DNA of 64,000 nt. It comes from Eutreptiella sp. 'Long Island Sound 2002'. Taxonomy: Eukaryota; Euglenozoa; Euglenophyceae; Eutreptiales; Eutreptiaceae. A model generated the notes under the pieces. The model was given only the letters and a program-made list of their open reading frames with translations. It searched no databases and was not told the origin of the DNA. The translations under genes and the position numbers were made by a program. The DNA lies in NCBI GenBank assembly GCA_964036045.1, contig OZ038402.1:2247257-2311256 (forward strand), given 5' to 3'. The first letter of the stretch is position 1. The number at the start of each line of letters is the position of its first letter. This document shows, one piece after another, positions 56,855 through 64,000 of the stretch.

Positions 56855-59800
56855 ACGGGGGGCGCCACCGGGCCCCCCGGAGCGGGCGGGGCTGCGGCAG
56901 CGGCCGCCGGGACTGGATCTCCGTACCAGGGCCCCGCATACCCCGAGGGGGTGGCCGCCGCGTCCGCGGTCGGGGCTAGCGGCACGTACGGCTGGTGTTG
57001 GTACGGAGTCTGTGGGATGCTTGACCCCTGCAGGGGCATGGCCGCCCCGTAGGGGGGCGCCCGGCCGTCCCCCGGGTAGCGGGATTCCACAGGCGACGCC
57101 CCCCAGTAGGCGGTAGGTGGGGGGCTGGCACCCGGCGCCTGAAGTGTCGGGGCCACCGGGTGCATCTCCGACCTAGGGTAGGGGGACCGCTCCCCATAGC
57201 CCCCGTGGGGGTCGTAAGGCCGATGGCCCTGTCCCCATCCGTCGTCTCGGGGGAGCCACTGCGGCGGCTGGCAAGGTTGTTTGCCCCGTGCCGGCGGGCG
57301 GTAATCGTAACGACCGTCCCACGGGCCCCCCATAGGCTGGGGAGCATGCCGTGAGCCCCCACGGTGAAATTCCTCTTCCGGCGAGGGATATCTGCTTCCC
57401 CGGCGCGGGGTGTAGTCCCCCTCAGACCGATGGGAGGCCCGTGGAGGAGACCAGGAGGGGGAAGGGCGTCGCTTCCGACCCTCTTCTCCGGCCCCGTGCC
57501 GGTCCCGCGTCCGGGTCACGCCGTTGGGCCCGGCCATAAGGTCCCCGCTCCGGATACGCTGGAGTACGGCGTTGCTCTTCTCCAAATGGTGGGCCCGTAA
57601 CAGCCTACCGGAGTACGGCTGCTTGTTGGCTTTGGCCCACTCGTAGGTGAACTGCTTATCGGCGTCGCCGCCGCCCCCTTCCAGGGCAGAAGCCACCTCG
57701 GGCCGCACGCCCACGAGTGCCCAACCCCCGTCCTCCGTGTGGCATAGTTGCCCCTTGTCCTTGATATAGGACACACGGAAGTCCCCGAAGGCCTTCTTCA
57801 AGACCATGCCCAGTCGCCCTGGGGACAGGGGGTAGATGGCCTCCAGGGAGTCGCGCGGGTTGACGCGCCACCGGACCATGACGGCCACGGAGTACGTGTC
57901 GTAGTCCGGGCCGCCCTTGCCCTTACCGGGCGACTTGCCGCTCCCTCCGGCCTGGTTGGCCCGGGCGGCAGCCGCCACCATCCATGCCGTCCGTGGGAAA
58001 CCCCAGTTGGGACCCCTGTCCCACGGCCTCCGTCGGGAAACGCAGAACGGGCTGGACTGGGACCCGCAGCCGACGCGAGAGCTGCTCCAGGGATGGAGGG
58101 GGGTCCACACGCAGGACCGCTGCGCAGACCAGGGTCGCGCAGATCTCCCGGAAGTTCGGGTTGGCCGTGGAGGGCGGCCCGTATCCCGCGGGTACCCATC
58201 CCCGCAGGGCCCGCTCCACTGCGGGTTGTGAGACGTGTTCATCTCGAACCATCTGCACGGCCTCGAGGATGGCGGGGAGGTGCCGGTTGAGGCGCTCGTC
58301 AACTGCCCCCGCGACATCGCGTGCCGCCCGTTGGGCGTCGGCGAGCTGTCGGCGGAGGCTGCTGCCCTCCTCCTCGAGGGACCTCGTGCGGGCCCGCTGC
58401 CGCACCAGTTCCCCGCTGACCGTGGCGTGGTCACGCCGTATGGAGGACAGGTCCCCCTTGGAGCGGTGCAGGTCCGCCCGGACCCGCTGTAGCTCCTGAA
58501 GGCGGCGGTCCTGCTCGGAGGATAGGGCCTGGCACGTGGCCTGGGCGTCCTCCAGGTCGCGCTCCGGGTCCTGGAGGCGGCGGGACTCCCAAAGAGGGGG
58601 GTAGTGTCCCCCGTCCAAGGGGGGCCGACCCCCTGCGCCTGCGAGCCCCGGGTGCCATCGTTCACCCGGGTTCCCGGCGTAGGTGGCGTCCCGGTGGGGC
58701 ACGCCCGCCGTAGTGCTGGGTGGGAAGGGGAGGCCGGCCCCGTCGCCCCGAGATATACCCACCCCGGCTCCCTCAGGCACGGGCCTCTGTCGGGTGGCGG
58801 TAGTGGGGCCCGCGCGAGAACCCCGGGCGGGGAGCTGTGGAGTACCCGTGGCGTGCGGGGGAAGCCCCGGCAGGGCCGCGTGGTGTGCAGACCCCGGCGC
58901 ATAGCCCTTGGCAGCCGGTGTACTCAGGCCTTCGACCCTGCTGGTGGTGTGACGGTCCGCCGGCGTGGGACCGCCCCCGGGACCTGAATCAGCGGGGCCC
59001 GGAATCGCCAATGGGGTGGGAGAGTCTTCCCCGTGTTCCCCTATTGGGGATTCCGCGTCGAACTCATAGATGAAGGTACCCCCAAATTTGATTGCGCGGC
59101 TGACCCCCACCGGGTATGAGGGGGATTCTCCCTCTGGGGTATGTCCCCCCTGGGGGACCGCGTTACTCCCCTCAGAAGGGACCGTATCGGTGGCAGTCCC
59201 CGCGGAGGGCTTAAGAAGTCGCCAAGGGTCGGAGACCGTTGGGTCCACGCCGTCCACGTTCACGTAAGTTTGCGTGGGGTCGTCGTCCCCGGCTGCGTCC
59301 GCGTCCACCACCGACGGGGCGTCAGCGCTCGCCGGGGCGGGAGGCTCCGCCGCGGCCGCACTCCCTCCGGCGCGGGAGGACACCCGCGTCCAGGACGCAG
59401 CGTTGAGGGGGGCTTCGTTGCCCCGGGTGGCAAGTAGTGCCAGAACGGGGGCTGAGGCCCACGATGGCGTGATATCGCCTAGCAGCTCCCCCAGTGCCTC
59501 CACCGTGGTAACCGGTAAAGTGGAGGCCTCGAACGCGCCCCGGACGACGTCCAGGGGCCAATCCCGGATTTCAGGTCACCCCTTTGGTAGCGGGGTCACC
59601 GGTACCCCTGCGCTGGCGCCTCCCACCTGACGGGAGGCCCACACCATAAGCCCAGCCCATTCATTCCCCGTGCCGGATATGTGGGGTAGGACCTCGGTGG
59701 GCCGTTTGGGCAGGGCCCAAAGAATCCGGACCTGGTCCTTGGCCCCCAAACGCCCCCAATCAGCTTGGCAGCCAGGGGAGAGAAAGGGAGCAATCGGACG

Positions 59801-60360
59801 TAACGCCGCGTTGGCCGTGCTATGGTGCACCTGCGGTGCGCTGGCCGATTCGGCCAGGGTGTCGTCCACTTTTAGAGTCCGCGCCAAACGTTTCCGCGGT
59901 CGCAGAGTGTCGAAAGGGGCGCACCCCGAGATGACCCGACGGGCCAGATCCAAATGGCGAGGATGCATGGTACTCCCCAGGTACTCGACCAAGGGCCCCC
60001 AGCGGCCACCATAAGGGGGACGTCGTGGGAGACGAAAGTCTGGGCGTCATAAGACCCGGTAACCGTGGCTGTGAGGCACAACCCCCGCGAGGTCAGGATA
60101 ACCCCCATGGAAGTAATAGCGGTGATCACCCCCATGCGCCGGGCCAAGCGTAGGGCGTCCGGCACCTCCTCCGGGCGCCCACGGGCGACCCCCGGGAGGG
60201 AGTCCGTGGCGGCTTGTAGCAGCGCCGTGTCGCTGGCCACTGACCAGCTATCCCTCAGGCGACTGTGCGCCTCAGAGGGCCCCTGCCGGATGGCATCCAG
60301 CAGTGGGGAGTCCCGGTAGTCGGGTTCTCCGGGGAAAGCTAGGTCGCTGGGGCCACTCAT
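56836..60360 (-). pseudogene. LINE ORF1 with coiled coil
   Basis: Proposed start MSGPSDLAFPGEPDYRDSP at 60360. The frame is broken by a shift at a C5 run (59996-60000, plus strand), an in-frame TGA at 59576-59578 and a shift at CCCC 58013-58016, then runs to a stop at 56836, overlapping ORF2 by 19 bases. About 58580-58240 encodes a heptad-rich coiled coil (LQELQRVRADLHRSKGDL, RTRSLEEEGSSLRRQLADAQ), as in ORF1 proteins that trimerise to bind element RNA. A globular segment follows (DYDTYSVAVMVRWRVNPRDS, GRLGMVLKKAFGDFRVSY), then an Arg/Gly/Tyr/Pro-rich tail. No CCHC knuckle is seen in ORF1. Total coding length would be about 1170 codons. Confidence 0.7.
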
Positions 60361-60784
60361 TTTGCGTTCTCTGTGTCCTGCAAAGACGGGGGTACTACAG
60401 CACCCCGCACCCCTCCCTCCGCGATGGAGGGCGGCAGGACAGAACGCGGGCCCTGGAGTGGACCCACCGACGGCGGCCTTCCCCTGTCCACCTGCCGGGG
60501 GAGAGGTGGGAGCCGCTAGGGCAGGCCGCCTCGCCCCTGAGCAGAGTGAGTGCCGAAGCCATGAGCCTACGTAATCTCCGCAAAGGCCTTGCGGGTGCAC
60601 CCAGTCCCTCGTGGTCCAGGCAGAACCGGGAAGACCCGAGTGTCAACGCCTCTGTGCGGGGTGGGGTGGCACCATACCCTCGGGCCCCACAGGCGTCCCT
60701 ATCCCCCCGTGACCCAGACAATACCGGTGGGATCCGGGCGTAATCGCCGTTTTATGGGGCTGGGAATTGCAGTATAACCCCCAT

Positions 60785-61575
60785 ACCCCCCCGGGGAGCC
60801 CCTATCCCTCCGCGGCCCAGGCAGGACCTGAAGGACTCGGGTGTAACCTCCGTTATGCGGGGGTGGACGGTGCCGTGTGCCCTCAATCCCCCACGGGGCG
60901 CCCCTATCCCTCCGCGGCCCAGGCAGGACCGGAGGGACTCGGGTGTAACCGCCGCTGTGTGGGGGTGGACAGTGCCGTGTGCCCTCAAACCCCCACGGGG
61001 CGTCCCTATCCCTCCGCGGCCCAGGTAGGACCGGGGGGACTCGGGTGTAACCGCCGCTGTGTGGGGGTGGACAGTTCCGTGTGCCCTCAATCCCCCACGG
61101 GGCGTCCCTATCCCTCCGCGGCCCAGGCAGGTTCGGGGGGACTCGGGTGTAACCGCCGCTGTGTGGGGGTGGACAGTGCCGTGTGCCCTCAATCCCCCAC
61201 GGGGCGTCCCTATCCCTCCGCGGCCCAGGCAGGACCGGAGGGACTCGGGTGTAACCGCCGCTGTGTGGGGGTGGACAGTGCCGTGTGCCCTCAATCCCCC
61301 ACGGGGCGTCCCTATCCCTCCGCGGCCCAGGCAGGACCGGGGGGACTCGGGTGTAACCGCCGCTGTGTGGGGGTGGACAGTGCCGTGTGCCCTCAATCCC
61401 CCACGGGGCGTCCCTATCCCTCCGCGGCCCAGGCAGGACCGGGGGGACTCGGGTGTAACCGCCGCTGTGTGGGGGTGGACAGTGCCGTGTGCCCTCCGAC
61501 CCCCACGGGGCGCCCCTATTCCTCCGCGGCCCAGGCAGGACCTGGGGGGCTCGGGTGTAACCGCCGCCGGGGGGG
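60785..61575. repeat. 102-bp tandem monomers in the LINE 5' region
   Basis: CCTATCCCTCCGCGGCCCAG recurs at 60801, 60903, 61005, 61107, 61209, 61311, 61413 and (one mismatch) 61515, a strict 102-bp period with high identity. The array lies upstream of ORF1 on the element strand, where mouse L1 carries promoter monomers. The 102-bp period makes a 34-residue open frame on both strands, which I take as a by-product. Confidence 0.9.
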
Positions 61576-61579
61576 GCTG

Positions 61580-63140
61580 AGGGGGTACGGTGCCAATTCT
61601 CTCCTATCGCTTAGCAGCAGCAGGCAAGTAGGCAGGCAGTACCGGAGGTCATAACTCCGGGGTAACAGTAGCTGGGACTCAACGTGAGTCCTCTTAACCA
61701 AAACAACCCCAAATCCCGCCGGGGCTTAACTCCCGAACGGTACGGTATTTGGCGCCCCGTCGGGCCTTATAAGCCCGAGGAGTGTACTGAGGCGTGGCTG
61801 CCAGCCGTTACATCTGGCCTGTCATACCCATTGCTGGGCTCGCCTCAGCACGGCCGGTCGAGTCCGGCTCTGGGGGGAGCGCACTAAACTGACCCCGGAG
61901 GGGGGGCATTTACCCGTTAAGCATTAGTTATGGCAGTAGGCACTATTTATTACGTTAGGTATTTACTCAGCGCAATTTTTACCCCGCAGACATGCCCCTT
62001 CCAGTGGTGCGCTCACCTTTGGGGCTGCCGTTGGGGGGCCCGGGGCTTTTACCCGGACCTCCGGCCCTCCCTGGCTGTTGGCCGGAGGCGTACATTATAC
62101 AATATTGTGGTTCTTTCAGTGACGTACGTACATTACTTGATACATACACATCGAAGACATATAAGCTCCTGGGGGGATGGCGCCCCCCCTTGGTTCCATA
62201 GACGGGTGAAAATCATTGAACCCATAAAACCTTCGTACTGTGCCAGCTCCTGGGGGGGATGGCGCCCCCCCTGGTTCCTTCGACGGGTCGTGACAAATAA
62301 GTTGGGGCATGGGGGGCCTCCCCTTAGTTCATCTTTCCTCCCCACGTGGGATTCCCGGTCGTGGGGTGACATCGGGGGGCCTCCCCTTCTTTCAAACGTC
62401 CTCAAATGTGGTTGCGCCTACGGCGGCGCACCCCTTCTTTCACACACTCGTCGAAGTGGAAAAAGGCACCGGGGGACCTCCCCTTCGTTCAGGTCACTGG
62501 GAGGGGATGGCGCCCCTCCGCGATTAAGACCGGGGGGCCACCCCTTCTTCCATAACCATTTCCGGGCACCAGGGGGGAAATGACTCCCCTCCGCGGCGCA
62601 GTCTCCCCTTACTCCATCTCCATGTTTCCCATGTCCAGGGGGTCTCCCCTTATTTCAAGGCGCAGCCGAAACCAGAAGAAGGTACCCTAGCCCCGGCGCA
62701 GTGAGCACCGTAGCGGTAGGCGCGGGACCCTCCCCCGGTCTCGGTGCGCAAAATCCTCGTAGTCGCCGTCCGAGGCATTGAGGATTAACCCCAGGCCCGG
62801 CTGGGCGTTCCCGTCCGCGGTCCCCAGCCGTGATGAATCTGTGCAAAGACACACGGCGTCATGGGTTGGGGCAAAAGGGGGAAACACATGTGCCCCTGAG
62901 AGGGCTGGGCCGCAGGGAGACCCGGGACTCTCTTGCTTACCGCCACCCCCCGGTGGAGCCCGCCCTGTGCCATCGTGGCTGACCCACGGTGGCCGGCGAG
63001 GGGTGGGGCGCGTGATCCCGTGACCCGGCCGCCGCGGCTGGACCAGGTCAACCCCCAGATTGCGTGTTAGCCCGGGGGGACCCCCCCCCTGGTTTCACCC
63101 CCACACCACGGTGAGGTCACGCGCCCCTGGGCAGCAGTGG
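61580..63140 (-). mobile_element. LINE 5' untranslated region (inferred)
   Basis: No ORF with domain content. Between 62165 and 62640, phrases such as GGGGATGGCGCCCCCCCT, GGGGGGCCTCCCCTT and CCCCTTCTTTC recur at irregular 50-80 bp spacing. The segment ends abruptly at the right CAACAC array (about 63145), which I take as the 5' end of the element. Assignment to the LINE rests on position between the ORFs and the microsatellite. Confidence 0.5.
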
Positions 63141-63144
63141 GGGC

Positions 63145-63687
63145 ACCAACACCAACATCAACACCAACACCAACACCAACAAGAACACCAACACCAACAA
63201 GAACACCAACACCAACACCAACACCAACACCCACAACACACAACACCAACACCAACATCAACACCAACACCAACACCAACACCACACAACACCAACACCT
63301 ACACCAACACCATCATCAACACCAACACCAACACCACACAACACCAATACCAACAGGAACACCAACACCAACACCAACAACACACAACACCAACATCAAC
63401 ACCAAAACCAACACCAACACCAACACCAACACCAACAAGAACACCAACACCAACACCAACACCAACACCAACACCAACAAGAACACCAACACCAACACCC
63501 ACAACACACAACACCAACACCAACACCAACAAGAACACCAACACCAACAAGAACACCAACACCAACACCAACACTAACACCAACACCAACACCAACACCA
63601 ACACCAACACCAACACCAACACCAACACCAACACCAACACCAACACAGCACAGCACAGCACAGCACAGCACAGCACAGCACAGCACA
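63145..63687. repeat. (CAACAC)n microsatellite, right block
   Basis: CAACAC units with AACAAGAACACC and ACACCTACACCAACACCATC variants also present in the left block. Ends in about ten CACAG units at 63645-63687. Confidence 0.95.
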
Positions 63688-63852
63688 GGGGTCTATAGGT
63701 TCCACATTTACTCCGCTCACTTGCAACAAGTTTTCCTTCACAACTTTGCAGCTGGGCAGCTTAACGTTGGTGGTGGCGGCCGTACTCCTCTAGTTCCAGG
63801 GATTGTCCAGAGCCCCACAGGCAGACACAGCAATTCCCATCCCGTGACACAC

Positions 63853-63971
63853 TTTTGCGGGCTTGAGAACTGCCGATGGTGCTTTGGTTGCTTTGGGCTT
63901 GAGGTCCACTTCTTTGGGCTTCTCATTCAGGGATCCTTCTTTGGGCTTCTGATTCAGAGAGCCTGCACATC
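63853..63971 (-). CDS. Lys/Pro-rich exon, proposed upstream exon of the DTPQ-repeat gene
   Basis: On the minus strand a pyrimidine-rich acceptor (CTCGCCTCTGCCTTTAG) precedes a frame reading GSLNQKPKEGSLNEKPKEVD then LKPKATKAPSAVLKPAK, followed by a GTGTGT donor. The nine-residue unit SLNxKPKEx is repeated. Phase 0 at the donor matches phase 0 at the 51408 acceptor of the downstream exon. The join is inference; the window ends before any further upstream exon. Confidence 0.4.
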
Positions 63972-64000
63972 CTAAAGGCAGAGGCGAGTGCACAGGCCAG

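Noticed and set aside
60752-61654. 34-residue repeat protein on either strand at the 102-bp array
   Set aside because: 102 is divisible by 3, so the repeat stays open. Its place upstream of LINE ORF1 and the lack of a sensible start favour a regulatory array.

Overview
This is nuclear DNA from a eukaryote, most likely a GC-rich, repeat-rich unicellular alga. The evidence is spliced genes with GT-AG introns, a metacaspase, a secreted S53 peptidase, non-LTR retrotransposons, a tRNA-derived SINE, MITEs and many long G/C homopolymers. The species cannot be fixed from the sequence. A prasinophyte such as Cymbomonas is my guess from the style of its CGGTT-rich minisatellites. A permuted metacaspase is instead best known from haptophytes, cryptophytes and heterokonts. 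There are no bacterial operons, CRISPR arrays or rRNA genes. Host genes are sparse, and every one recognised lies on the minus strand. Layout: 0.7-0.9 kb, a minisatellite inside an inverted repeat; 2.0-4.4 kb, a decayed retroelement with a YVDD reverse transcriptase and RNase H; 7.3-8.6 kb, an intact single-exon metacaspase with the p10 region before p20 (type III order); 9-13.8 kb, a 5'-truncated LINE remnant and short poly-G-bounded repeats; 14.6-14.8 kb, a tRNA-derived SINE. From 17.8 to 28.8 kb a five-exon aldo/keto-reductase-like gene spans 11 kb; its introns hold a 1.5-kb hexanucleotide VNTR next to a 200-base gap, two 21-bp minisatellites, two copies of a TIR element and a TTA-flanked MITE. 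From 29 to 36.5 kb there are only repeats, including an AT-rich 161-bp satellite. From 36.6 to 39.3 kb lies a two-exon sedolisin (S53) gene. From 39.6 to 48.4 kb there are more MITEs and a second SINE that has been split by a hAT-type MITE. From 50 to 64 kb lies a gene for a DTPQ-repeat protein whose intron appears to hold a (CAACAC)n microsatellite. About 10.9 kb of LINE sequence (coiled-coil ORF1; endonuclease, reverse transcriptase, RNase H and CCHC ORF2; 102-bp repeats in the 5' region) sits inside that array. The most informative results are the nested insertions that can be dated relative to each other from target-site duplications: an 8-bp TSD hAT-type MITE with CAGGGGG termini inside a SINE with a 15-bp TSD, and a TTA-TSD Harbinger-type MITE whose empty site is also in the window. 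A second is a precise 655-bp inversion in the LINE reverse transcriptase whose two breakpoints both rejoin in frame. Together they suggest that some poly-G/poly-C tracts are transposon ends rather than random low complexity. The retroelements are damaged mainly by frameshifts at homopolymers and by in-frame stops.
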